DNA from: a virus
Reading direction: 5' to 3' (one strand)
Length of the DNA: 34,500 nucleotides
IMG/VR virus record: IMGVR_UViG_3300018424_000003
Span: 1 to 34,500 of that record
Each line of letters begins with the position of its first letter. The first letter of the stretch is position 1. The notes beneath the pieces are model-generated. The model had not been told where the DNA came from, did no database searches, and saw only the letters and a program-made list of their open reading frames with translations. Positions 29,847 through 34,500 of the stretch are shown piece after piece. Both the position numbers and the translations under genes were made by a program.

Positions 29847-30043
29847 AAATTATAAAAGCAATATTTGGTTTCTTTTTAGTGTTTCTAGGTTTTTTCGTAG
29901 GCAAAACACAAAGAGAAAATAATAAACTAAACGAAACCTTGAAGAATGTTAGAAAGGCAAAACAAATCGATTCTGATATTTCTGCTCTTAGCGATCCTGA
30001 GCTTGATCGTAAGTTGCAAAAATACGGACGCAAGCAAAAGTAG
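29840..30043 (+). CDS. i-spanin (Rz-like), 67 aa
   Basis: N-terminal membrane segment (A-I-F-G-F-F-L-V-F-L-G-F-F-V-G, about 7-21), then a charged coiled-coil periplasmic part (R-E-N-N-K-L-N-E-T-L-K-N-V-R-K-A-K-Q-I-D) ending Q-K-Y-G-R-K-Q-K. With the lipoprotein frame overlapping out of phase (29946-30191), it forms an Rz/Rz1-type pair that joins inner and outer membranes in Gram-negative lysis. Shorter than most Rz proteins. The ATG overlaps the preceding small frame. Confidence 0.8.
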   Translation: MVKIIKAIFGFFLVFLGFFVGKTQRENNKLNETLKNVRKAKQIDSDISALSDPELDRKLQKYGRKQK

Positions 30044-30191
30044 TTTTTGCATAATATCAACCCCTATTACCCAATATGACAATGAATTTTCTGCGCTTTC
30101 TCGAAGAACTAAAGAACAAATTCTTCAACACAACGAGAAATACTGCACCTTGTGCGGAGATGAACTTATACAGTGTAGAGGAGGAATATAA
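29946..30191 (+). CDS. o-spanin (Rz1-like) lipoprotein, 81 aa, overlapping the i-spanin
   Basis: Signal segment S-I-L-I-F-L-L-L-A-I-L-S-L-I-V-S-C, with lipobox Cys24, followed by F-C-I-I-S-T-P-I-T-Q-Y-D-N-E-F and Q-I-L-Q-H-N-E-K-Y-C-T-L-C, the (F-C...P-I...H-N...C) pattern of Rz1-type o-spanins. The frame begins inside the i-spanin in another phase and runs past its end. It would anchor in the outer membrane and pair with the i-spanin. Its stop is one base before the GTG I assign to the endolysin. Confidence 0.82.
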   Translation: MLERQNKSILIFLLLAILSLIVSCKNTDASKSSFCIISTPITQYDNEFSALSRRTKEQILQHNEKYCTLCGDELIQCRGGI

Positions 30192-30192
30192 A

Positions 30193-30654
30193 GTGTCTAG
30201 TAACGTAAGAACCAATCCAGGGGCAAGTTTATTGAAAAGAAAAAACTTTAGCCCCGAAGAGTTCTTTCATTCAGACACAGCAGAAAGGCACAATATTGAC
30301 AATTCAACTGATAGTATTGTTATTCTATCAGATCTATGCACAACGGCAGATAAAATACAAGAAATAAGGGATTTCTTAGGTCATCCCATAAGAATTACTT
30401 CAGGCTACAGATGCTCAGAACTTAATGATCTAGTTGGAGGAAGTAAGAACTCTCAACATATGGAAGGTCAAGCTGTTGACTTCATTTGCTTTAAGTTTGG
30501 CACCCCAGAAGATATTGTAAGGGCGATTAAAAAAGAAGGAATAGAAGTTGACCAATGCCTCATTGAAAAAACCTGGGTACATCTTTCAATCAAAGATAAA
30601 GATAACCGAAATATGTTCGGTTTTTATTTGAATAATAAATTTAGACCCCTATAA
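30193..30654 (+). CDS. M15-family peptidase endolysin, 153 aa (GTG start)
   Basis: Zinc-peptidase motifs from the GTG: I-T-S-G-Y-R-C-S-E-L-N-D at 68-79, S-Q-H-M-E-G-Q-A-V-D-F (His89, Asp96) at 87-97 and W-V-H-L-S (His130). It would cut peptidoglycan cross-bridges (L,D- or D,D-peptidase of M15). I choose GTG at 30193 because GAGGAGG lies at 30178-30184, nine bases before it, and because the longer ATG start at 30076 would add 39 residues lying fully in the o-spanin frame. No signal peptide, so a holin is needed. Confidence 0.85.
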   Translation: MSSNVRTNPGASLLKRKNFSPEEFFHSDTAERHNIDNSTDSIVILSDLCTTADKIQEIRDFLGHPIRITSGYRCSELNDLVGGSKNSQHMEGQAVDFICFKFGTPEDIVRAIKKEGIEVDQCLIEKTWVHLSIKDKDNRNMFGFYLNNKFRPL

Positions 30655-30924
30655 ATGCTACTCAACACAAGAATAAAGCTAGAAAATAGGCCTAGATGCC
30701 TTAGTTGTGACTCTTTTTATACTCCAACAAAAGATTGCTTAGCTGCAGAATATCCTTATTGCACATCTTGTAACCTTAAACAGACTAAAAAACTTATTAA
30801 GCTGCAGGAAAAGAGGATTGATCCTTATTATAAAAAAATAAGAAAACAAAAAAGGAGGGACGTAAATGTTCAGGAAAATGATAAATGCTCTGAAGAAAAA
30901 AAAGAAAGTAATCAGAAAGTTTAA
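30655..30924 (+). CDS. Cys-rich, basic hypothetical protein, 89 aa
   Basis: ATG immediately follows the endolysin stop. Two Cys pairs (C-L-S-C near 15-18, C-T-S-C near 36-39) plus a Cys between them suggest a zinc ribbon; the second half is very basic (K-K-I-R-K-Q-K-R-R). A nucleic-acid-binding role is possible. No family recognised. Confidence 0.6.
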   Translation: MLLNTRIKLENRPRCLSCDSFYTPTKDCLAAEYPYCTSCNLKQTKKLIKLQEKRIDPYYKKIRKQKRRDVNVQENDKCSEEKKESNQKV

Positions 30925-30997
30925 AATTAGAAAAGAATTAACCCCAATTAATCAACAAACAGCTCTATTAATATGGCACAAGACGACGAAAATCTAA
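30866..30997 (+). CDS. Very basic peptide, 43 aa
   Basis: ATG at 30866 has a strong Shine-Dalgarno (AAGGAGGG, ending eight bases upstream) inside the previous gene; the frame (M-F-R-K-M-I-N-A-L-K-K-K-K-K-V-I-R-K-F) overlaps both neighbours. The ribosome site makes translation likely; the function is unknown. Confidence 0.4.
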   Translation: MFRKMINALKKKKKVIRKFKIRKELTPINQQTALLIWHKTTKI

Positions 30998-31317
30998 TAG
31001 TAATAAAGAAATCAAGCGCAAAGAAATTAATTGCCAAGATCTCGCTAAAATTATACGATCACTACCTCAAGGCCCAAAAGGAGCTAACAATGTTTTGGCG
31101 TAAGGTATTTAGAAGTGAATCCAGAATAATGACTCTTCTTAACTCTCCTGCCATAGTATTATTCTTTAACACCGTATTGTTTGGATTTGTGGGCAGAGTT
31201 TTTGAGGGCCTTATATCACAAATGCTTTTATATGCCGCAACAATTAACATCTTCATGTTCTTGTTTGAGAAGATGGGTTGGATTGAGAAGATGAGGAAGT
31301 GGGTGGCTACTGAATAG
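30973..31317 (+). CDS. Hypothetical membrane protein, 114 aa
   Basis: Basic N-terminus (K-K-S-S-A-K-K-L-I-A-K-I-S-L-K-L-Y-D), then hydrophobic segments (S-P-A-I-V-L-F-F-N-T-V-L-F-G-F-V-G and I-S-Q-M-L-L-Y-A-A-T-I-N-I-F-M-F-L-F), and a C-terminal amphipathic helix (W-I-E-K-M-R-K-W-V). Two membrane spans. It is the last plus-strand gene before the minus-strand cassette, with which its end overlaps by 11 bases. Could be a lysis timing or exclusion protein. Confidence 0.6.
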   Translation: MAQDDENLIVIKKSSAKKLIAKISLKLYDHYLKAQKELTMFWRKVFRSESRIMTLLNSPAIVLFFNTVLFGFVGRVFEGLISQMLLYAATINIFMFLFEKMGWIEKMRKWVATE

Positions 31318-31672
31318 ATGCTGGGTTTGTCCAGATTATTGTAGCTTTGCCGTTTATGTAGGCCATGGCTTTGGCTATGTGCAGCCTTTTCCCATTGAAT
31401 TCTTGCATATAAGATTCTATGACAGCAGCTTTGTAAGGCTCCTTACTAGACCATACACATCTTTTTTTATCAAATACCTTTTCTAATGCTGTTCTTTTAC
31501 TAGGGTCAGCCATAAAAGATTGGCTAGTTTTAACAAATTTCTTGAAACTTTTTTCTGACTTACAAAAAATAGACCCCTCCTTCAAAACCGTCTCAACAAC
31601 CTTCCCTTTCCCAAAACTAGCACAACTAGCCGCAATCAAAAGCAAAGTAACCGCTATATCTATTCTTCTCAT
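31307..31672 (-). CDS. Secreted lipoprotein, 121 aa
   Basis: The protein begins M-R-R-I-D-I-A-V-T-L-L-L-I-A-A-S-C, a short signal segment with lipobox Cys17. The mature part (F-C-K-S-E-K-S-F-K-K-F-V-K, then K-K-R-C-V-W, and K-A-T-I-I-W-T-N at the end) resembles small secreted proteins with a conserved Cys pair and beta core. Last gene of the minus-strand operon, after the secreted nuclease-like protein. A periplasmic or outer-membrane anchored role such as immunity or exclusion is only inferred. Confidence 0.7.
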   Translation of the reverse strand: MRRIDIAVTLLLIAASCASFGKGKVVETVLKEGSIFCKSEKSFKKFVKTSQSFMADPSKRTALEKVFDKKRCVWSSKEPYKAAVIESYMQEFNGKRLHIAKAMAYINGKATIIWTNPASIQ

Positions 31673-31681
31673 ATCTCTCTC

Positions 31682-32065
31682 CTATTTATAAATTTCAATG
31701 ATTTTTAAATCAAGGTTATGCTTAGACCTTATTTTGTAAAGCCTTTTTAGGTATTTTTGGTCATGTTCTTTATTTTCCATAATTAATGCTACAGTTGCCT
31801 TTTTTCCTGTTTTAGCGCTGTAGTATAATGCCTGCCCTACTCCTTCGGCCCATTTGTTAGCGAAATCGAATTCTATAGCCAAATCTTTAGTTAGGCAGTC
31901 TACCCTTGTATTATCATCTAACTTGTACTCTACGTGGCCCTTACAGTGTTTATTTTGGTAATAGCTTTCTGGGTTAGCTCTTTTTGCTAAGGATGGTTTT
32001 GGTATTAATAAAAGCAAAGCGGCTAGGAAGGCTATTAGTAATGGGATTATGTATGTGGATTTCAT
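31682..32065 (-). CDS. Secreted PD-(D/E)XK nuclease-like protein, 127 aa
   Basis: A signal peptide (residues 1-27, ending P-S-L-A) precedes a mature part with H-V-E-Y-K-L (Glu46), T-R-V-D-C-L-T (Asp56), A-I-E-F-D-F-A-N-K-W (Glu65, Lys71) and E-G-V-G-Q-A-L-Y-Y (Gln78). The E-D-ExxK-Q order is that of PD-(D/E)XK nucleases, and a secreted family with R-V-D-C-L-T and E-F-D-F-A-x-K-W is common in proteobacteria as uncharacterised proteins. Exported by a phage, it may degrade DNA outside the cytoplasm or act on competitors. Activity is inferred. Confidence 0.72.
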   Translation of the reverse strand: MKSTYIIPLLIAFLAALLLLIPKPSLAKRANPESYYQNKHCKGHVEYKLDDNTRVDCLTKDLAIEFDFANKWAEGVGQALYYSAKTGKKATVALIMENKEHDQKYLKRLYKIRSKHNLDLKIIEIYK

Positions 32066-32068
32066 GAT

Positions 32069-32413
32069 TTAGAGATACTGCGATAGTTTTATTATAGCAA
32101 CGGCAATACCTAGCCATACTGTCATAACCGCAGGTATTTTTATTAATAGATCTTTTTGAAGTAATTCAAACTTCATATCTATATGCTCTATTTTCAGATC
32201 AAAATATTCCCTTGTTACCAGATCTTCTTGACTTTCTATTATTGCATCAGCAACAACTTCAGCTTGAGCTGTCGCTAGTTCGTCACCCTTAAGGCCCGCC
32301 GTCTTTTCTCTATAGCGTTTTATTACCTCATGCTTATCAAAGCTACTTTTGTTACTTTTAACCCCTGCGGATTTTGTAGTGCTTTTTGTGGATCTTTTGC
32401 TTATTTTTGTCAT
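32069..32413 (-). CDS. Coiled-coil protein with C-terminal membrane span, 114 aa
   Basis: Basic Ser/Lys-rich N-terminus, then a helix (A-T-A-Q-A-E-V-V-A-D-A-I-I-E-S-Q), the segment L-V-T-R-E-Y-F-D-L-K-I-E-H-I-D-M-K-F-E-L-L-Q and a hydrophobic end (I-P-A-V-M-T-V-W-L-G-I-A-V-A-I-I-K-L). This is the layout of DUF1640-like proteins (coiled coil plus tail anchor), frequent in alphaproteobacteria. Similarity is by pattern only. It lies one base after the upstream gene. Confidence 0.65.
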   Translation of the reverse strand: MTKISKRSTKSTTKSAGVKSNKSSFDKHEVIKRYREKTAGLKGDELATAQAEVVADAIIESQEDLVTREYFDLKIEHIDMKFELLQKDLLIKIPAVMTVWLGIAVAIIKLSQYL

Positions 32414-32414
32414 A

Positions 32415-32660
32415 TTAAAACTCCAATTTGTCGAATTTCTTCAATTTACCTTCTAATGATGTCTTTTTAGCTTCAACTACTTTCTTGGCAAACGCCCTTC
32501 TCACACGCTTCTTGTTTAATCTTAAAAACATAGCCTGCCTGGTATTATCTAGGCCTTCGATATCAATTAATTCTTGCGCACCTATACCCATCTCATCCAA
32601 AAATTCTGCAAATTTATCAAATTCTTCTGTGTTTAGAAATTTCTCTCTTTTATTCGTCAT
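32415..32660 (-). CDS. Small helical protein, first gene of the minus-strand operon, 81 aa
   Basis: The first in-frame ATG after the promoter (-10 at 32701-32706) is 32666 or 32660; I use 32660 (M-T-N-K-R-E-K-F). A longer frame to 32768 begins upstream of the promoter and is therefore not real. Acidic helices (E-F-D-K-F-A-E-F-L-D-E-M-G-I-G-A-Q-E-L) are followed by a basic half (N-K-K-R-V-R-R-A-F-A-K-K-V-V-E-A-K-K). Function unknown; size and charge suit a regulator of this operon. Confidence 0.6.
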   Translation of the reverse strand: MTNKREKFLNTEEFDKFAEFLDEMGIGAQELIDIEGLDNTRQAMFLRLNKKRVRRAFAKKVVEAKKTSLEGKLKKFDKLEF

Positions 32661-32700
32661 AATCATAGATTTTTTATAAAATATTAAAAAACTTGACGAT

Positions 32701-32729
32701 ATGGTAAGATTTTCTTTATATAATGTCAA
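32701..32729 (-). promoter_or_regulatory. Promoter of the minus-strand cassette
   Basis: On the minus strand TTGACA (plus coordinates 32724-32729) and TACCAT (32701-32706) are 17 bases apart. The start of transcription would be near 32694, about 35 bases before the ATG at 32660. The -35 is covered by an inverted repeat (see next entry). Confidence 0.7.
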
Positions 32730-32748
32730 TAGTGTATTATTTTGACAT
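32723..32748. promoter_or_regulatory. Inverted repeat over the minus-strand -35 (candidate operator)
   Basis: ATGTCAA (32723-32729) and TTGACAT (32742-32748) are perfect inverted repeats with a 12-base interval. The left arm is the -35 of the minus-strand promoter. A bound repressor or activator would control the cassette. It is the only obvious regulatory site at this promoter; the protein is not identified. Confidence 0.55.
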
Positions 32749-32784
32749 AGTATAAATATTTTTAACATCTAGTTAAAAAAATTG

Positions 32785-32813
32785 TTGACTTAGCAAGATT
32801 ATCATATTCTAAT
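32785..32813 (+). promoter_or_regulatory. Promoter driving the structured RNA at 32820
   Basis: TTGACT (32785-32790) and TCTAAT (32808-32813, five of six consensus) are separated by exactly 17 bases. Predicted start near 32820. It is divergent from the minus-strand promoter, with about 55 bases between the -35 boxes. Confidence 0.65.
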
Positions 32814-32819
32814 ACCATC

Positions 32820-32966
32820 AACCATAAAAAAAGCGACCACAAATTGAGAGAAGTTTTCGCACACACAACTCAATTTATGATCGCCCGATTTTCCTTACTT
32901 ATTGTCCTATTGGTTAATAAGTAATTCGGTTAGCATTTTTTGTGGAGCAATACTAACCCTTTTTTT
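32820..32966 (+). ncRNA. Putative small RNA or attenuated leader (about 147 nt)
   Basis: Between the promoter and a T-run three hairpins are visible: SL1, GCGA...AAATTGAG (32841-32848) with CTCAATTT...TCGC (32869-32884); SL2, CCGA and TTACTTATT (32895-32903) with AATAAGTAA (32916-32924) and TCGG; SL3, GGTTAG with CTAACC (32928-32958) followed by seven T. No frame fits in the interval. A promoter, compact structure and terminator form a complete small RNA unit. The 44-aa frame starts 10 bases after the T-run, so an attenuator is the alternative. Confidence 0.6.
32928..32966 (+). terminator. Intrinsic terminator with seven-base T-run
   Basis: GGTTAG (32928-32933) pairs with CTAACC (32953-32958); after one mismatch three more pairs extend it inward. 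T-run at 32960-32966. Typical rho-independent terminator ending the structured RNA. Confidence 0.75.
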
Positions 32967-32975
32967 ATTAAAACT

Positions 32976-33110
32976 ATGTTTAACGAAAATATCAAGAAAG
33001 AAATAAATGATTTCGCAAGAATGAACTTTATAGAACAAGTCGCAATCTCTTTATCAACCCTAGCATTTAGCCTGTTCCCTGTCTACTGTTTAATTGCTGG
33101 ATTAAAATAA
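32976..33110 (+). CDS. Small membrane peptide, 44 aa
   Basis: A frame of 44 codons (M-F-N-E-N-I-K-K-E-I-N-D-F-A) with a hydrophobic C-terminal half (V-A-I-S-L-S-T-L-A-F-S-L-F-P-V-Y-C-L-I-A-G). It begins just after the terminator and ends eight bases before the next start, which has GGAGA. No family recognised. Confidence 0.5.
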   Translation: MFNENIKKEINDFARMNFIEQVAISLSTLAFSLFPVYCLIAGLK

Positions 33111-33118
33111 GGAGAATA

Positions 33119-33280
33119 ATGAAAGGTTTTATAATATTTTTGTTTTATGTATTTCAAATTGCTTCCTTTGTATTTTTTTCATTAAAAGAATTTGAATTTG
33201 CATTAATTTTTTTAACTTTAGCTACAGTTTGTTTTTTAATTTGGTATATTTCTTTAAAAATCAGACAGTGGTTTAACTAA
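33119..33280 (+). CDS. Small membrane protein, 53 aa
   Basis: Preceded by AAGGAGAATA, a good Shine-Dalgarno. Two hydrophobic segments (I-I-F-L-F-Y-V-F-Q-I-A-S-F-V-F-F and A-L-I-F-L-T-L-A-T-V-C-F-L-I-W) flank K-E-F-E, and the end is basic (K-I-R-Q-W). Very Phe-rich. Partner of the peptide upstream. Function unknown. Confidence 0.5.
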   Translation: MKGFIIFLFYVFQIASFVFFSLKEFEFALIFLTLATVCFLIWYISLKIRQWFN

Positions 33281-33309
33281 ACAGAGAGTAAAAGAGAGTG
33301 AGAAAATAT

Positions 33310-33324
33310 GTATCAGCGTGATAC
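33310..33324. promoter_or_regulatory. Palindromic operator-like site 1 (GTATCA-N3-TGATAC)
   Basis: GTATCA-GCG-TGATAC, a perfect six-base palindrome with a three-base centre, identical in arms to the site 67 bases downstream. Paired identical palindromes are typical repressor operators. The binding protein is unknown. Confidence 0.6.
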
Positions 33325-33385
33325 AAAATTTAATCATTCCTTTTTATAACAAAGAACTTTCTGGATTTTTAGAGATAGTATCTTT

Positions 33386-33410
33386 AAAGTGTATCATAAT
33401 GATACACTTT
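33386..33410. promoter_or_regulatory. Palindromic operator-like site 2 (11-bp arms)
   Basis: GTATCA-TAA-TGATAC lies at 33391-33405 and the symmetry extends to 11-base arms with a three-base centre over 33386-33410. Same core as site 1. Upstream of the rep-type gene, it may control rep transcription. The rest of 33281-33440 holds no gene I can support. Confidence 0.65.
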
Positions 33411-33439
33411 TACACCACAAAAGAATTATGATGTTAACA

Positions 33440-33574
33440 AAGATATCAGGGATAAAAACCTGATTAGTGTTGGGAAGTTTGTTCCTGGCATCGGCCAGGG
33501 GGGTTTCGTTTCGTAGGACTGACCCCCCCTGACTGACCCGTATCTCGGTGCTACCCTCTAGTGAAGAGTAGGTG
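33440..33574 (-). ncRNA. GC-rich structured segment; candidate antisense RNA upstream of the rep-type gene
   Basis: This is the most GC-rich stretch of the window. Stems: ATCAGG/CCTGAT (33445-33464), CCTGG/CCAGG (33484-33499), CAGGGGGG with CCCCCCCTG (33496-33531), and a long hairpin 33547-33579 of three four-pair helices with a TA bulge and one mismatch. The second and third share bases and exclude each other. A minus-strand promoter (33580-33607) points into it, so I draw the RNA as antisense; a plus-strand leader is equally structured. Ends are approximate. Confidence 0.5.
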
Positions 33575-33579
33575 TCACC

Positions 33580-33607
33580 ACAATATAAAAATCTAAAATT
33601 ATGTCAA
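33580..33607 (-). promoter_or_regulatory. Minus-strand promoter pointing into the structured segment
   Basis: On the minus strand TTGACA (plus 33602-33607) and TATTGT (33580-33585) are 16 bases apart. Start would be near 33573. The -35 overlaps the first codons of the 67-aa frame at 33601, so it is antisense to the leader of the rep-type gene. Confidence 0.6.
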
Positions 33608-33804
33608 TAGAAAATAATATTGTTGCAAATAAACAACAAACCAATATTTTAATCCTCAACCACATCGATCTACCAAGTGCAAACCCGGAGTCTTATCTTA
33701 CAGCAAATCAGCTTGAAATGCTGCAATCTCATAAAATGAAATTGCTAGAAAAAGAATGGGAAAAAACACTCAATAAAGATCAGTGTTTTTCCGTTTCTCG
33801 TTAA
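33601..33804 (+). CDS. Hypothetical protein upstream of the rep-type gene, 67 aa
   Basis: Polar N-terminus (E-N-N-I-V-A-N-K-Q-Q-T-N), a short hydrophobic strand (I-L-I-L-N-H-I-D-L) and a charged helix (Q-L-E-M-L-Q-S-H-K-M-K-L-L-E-K-E-W). It lies between the structured segment and the rep-type gene, where a leader peptide coupling translation could sit. The final codons contain CACTCAATAAAGATCAGTG, a weak inverted repeat. No family recognised. Confidence 0.55.
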   Translation: MSIENNIVANKQQTNILILNHIDLPSANPESYLTANQLEMLQSHKMKLLEKEWEKTLNKDQCFSVSR

Positions 33805-33844
33805 TTTTTATTAATTCTAGTGAACATTTTAGGAGATTTTATAA

Positions 33845-34405
33845 ATGGCAGAATATAGGAAGCTTAGCTTTAGATTTTGGACCGATCCAAGAGTGCATAG
33901 TTTAGATGTATATCAAAAAATAATATTATCATACTGCATCACAGGAATACATCCTTGTAAATTTACAAATGTTAGTGGTATCTACGAGATGCCCCGCGGA
34001 TCACTTTGCGATGCAGTGCGTCTTGATATAAAGCAAGTAGCAGAAGCCCTAGAATTCTTTAACCAAGAAAGACCAGACCTTTTAGAATATGATTCAGAAA
34101 ATCATATGGTCTTCGTCAAAAGTTTTTTTAAACACAATTCTAAATACAGAAAAGATATATCTGGGTTAATGGATGATTTTGAAAATACATTTCACAAGAC
34201 CCCTCAATTTTGGGCAGAATTTGGTGAGAAAAATAGATCATATATTTGTAAACATTTTAAAAATATTACAGATGAAAATCAGATAAATTTCTTAGAAAGA
34301 TTGTTTAATTTAAAAAATGAAATTAGCGAAATTCCATCAAAAAAACCTATAATTATTGATAAAAAAAATCTCTCTCTCGCGAACGAAAGTTCGCTTGCGA
34401 AATAA
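33845..34405 (+). CDS. Replication-initiation-type protein with N-terminal winged helix, 186 aa (crosses circle junction)
   Basis: R-F-W-T-D-P-R-V-H-S-L, then K-I-I-L-S-Y-C-I-T-G-I, S-G-I-Y-E-M-P-R-G-S and Y-D-S-E-N-H-M-V-F-V-K-S-F-F-K form the N-terminal pattern of phage replication-initiator or replisome-organizer proteins (a winged helix with S/T-D-P-K/R-V start and G-I-Y-x-(L/M)-P). Preceded by TTTTAGGAGATTTTATAA, a good ribosome site. It lacks a DnaD-like second domain. On the circle its 3' end lies directly next to the iteron-like repeats, the usual place of an initiator gene. Confidence 0.68.
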   Translation: MAEYRKLSFRFWTDPRVHSLDVYQKIILSYCITGIHPCKFTNVSGIYEMPRGSLCDAVRLDIKQVAEALEFFNQERPDLLEYDSENHMVFVKSFFKHNSKYRKDISGLMDDFENTFHKTPQFWAEFGEKNRSYICKHFKNITDENQINFLERLFNLKNEISEIPSKKPIIIDKKNLSLANESSLAK

Positions 34406-34500
34406 AAGACGTTGAAAATAATTGTTAATAACCCCCCTAGTTATCAACAAGTTATTAACAGGTTTTTAACATACCTTCTATCTTAGAAGCTCTAAGGCTA
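34378..34500. repeat. Terminal direct repeat, right copy
   Basis: Identical to bases 1-123. Includes the end of the replication-type gene and the first iteron-like repeats (34423-34471). See the left copy. Confidence 0.93.

Noticed and set aside
30076-30192. ATG start of the endolysin at 30076
   Set aside because: The extra 39 residues lie inside the o-spanin, and a strong Shine-Dalgarno fits the GTG at 30193.
32661-32768. Longer start (to 32768) for the minus-strand gene at 32415
   Set aside because: These codons lie at or upstream of the predicted -35/-10 and start of transcription, so they would not be transcribed from the cassette promoter.
1-34500. Integrase, transposase or CI/Cro repressor
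   Set aside because: None of the frames shows a tyrosine or serine recombinase motif, DDE motif or clear lambda-type repressor; absence is from reading only.

Overview
This window is the circularly closed genome of a short-tailed (podovirus-type) temperate phage that probably lives as a plasmid. Bases 1-123 are repeated exactly at 34378-34500, and the last coding sequence runs through that repeat, so the molecule is most simply a circle of about 34,377 bp. The virion genes resemble the P22 plan: terminase, gp1-like portal, scaffold, coat, neck/hub proteins, ejection-type proteins and tail fibre. There is no sheath, tube or tape measure. I see no integrase, transposase or recognisable CI/Cro-type repressor. 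There is a ParA ATPase behind a small ribbon-helix-helix protein, and an iteron-like, AT-rich candidate origin. The DNA is strongly AT-rich. An Rz/Rz1-like spanin pair points to a Gram-negative host, and the tRNA-Gln(UUG) looks alphaproteobacterial. An AT-rich alphaproteobacterium is my best guess, without certainty about the host.

Layout: (1) 1-2100, candidate origin and small early genes, then a helix-turn-helix replication-type protein. (2) 2170-3480, partition operon (RHH protein, ParA, third small protein) behind four tandem 8-bp repeats. (3) 3480-7570, early recombination operon: a RecT-type annealing protein broken by an in-frame amber codon, YqaJ-type exonuclease, SSB, VRR-NUC nuclease and unknown small proteins. 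(4) 7570-9058, gene-poor and full of inverted repeats. (5) 9059-12023, TerS-like protein, TerL carrying a 383-residue intein in its P-loop, and an opposite-strand tRNA-Gln. (6) 12144-29069, virion genes, with a fibre-like protein and a six-repeat propeller protein placed between portal and scaffold. (7) 29069-31317, lysis: membrane proteins (holin candidates), overlapping spanins, M15 endolysin. (8) 31307-32660, the only opposite-strand operon: a secreted nuclease-like protein, a lipoprotein, a membrane protein and a small unknown. (9) 32700-34405, divergent promoters, a structured leader or small RNA, twin palindromic operators, a GC-rich structured segment with an antisense promoter, and a second replication-type gene that crosses the circle junction.

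How it may work: replication proteins at both sides of the junction would act on the origin near position 1; RecT, exonuclease, SSB and VRR-NUC would recombine or concatenate the DNA for packaging; ParA and the RHH protein would keep the plasmid prophage; the late block builds and releases particles; and the opposite-strand cassette is a good candidate for genes expressed in the carrier cell. The most notable items are the class 3-type intein in the TerL Walker A motif, the secreted nuclease-like cassette, the antisense RNA candidate upstream of the rep-type gene, and the amber codon in recT.
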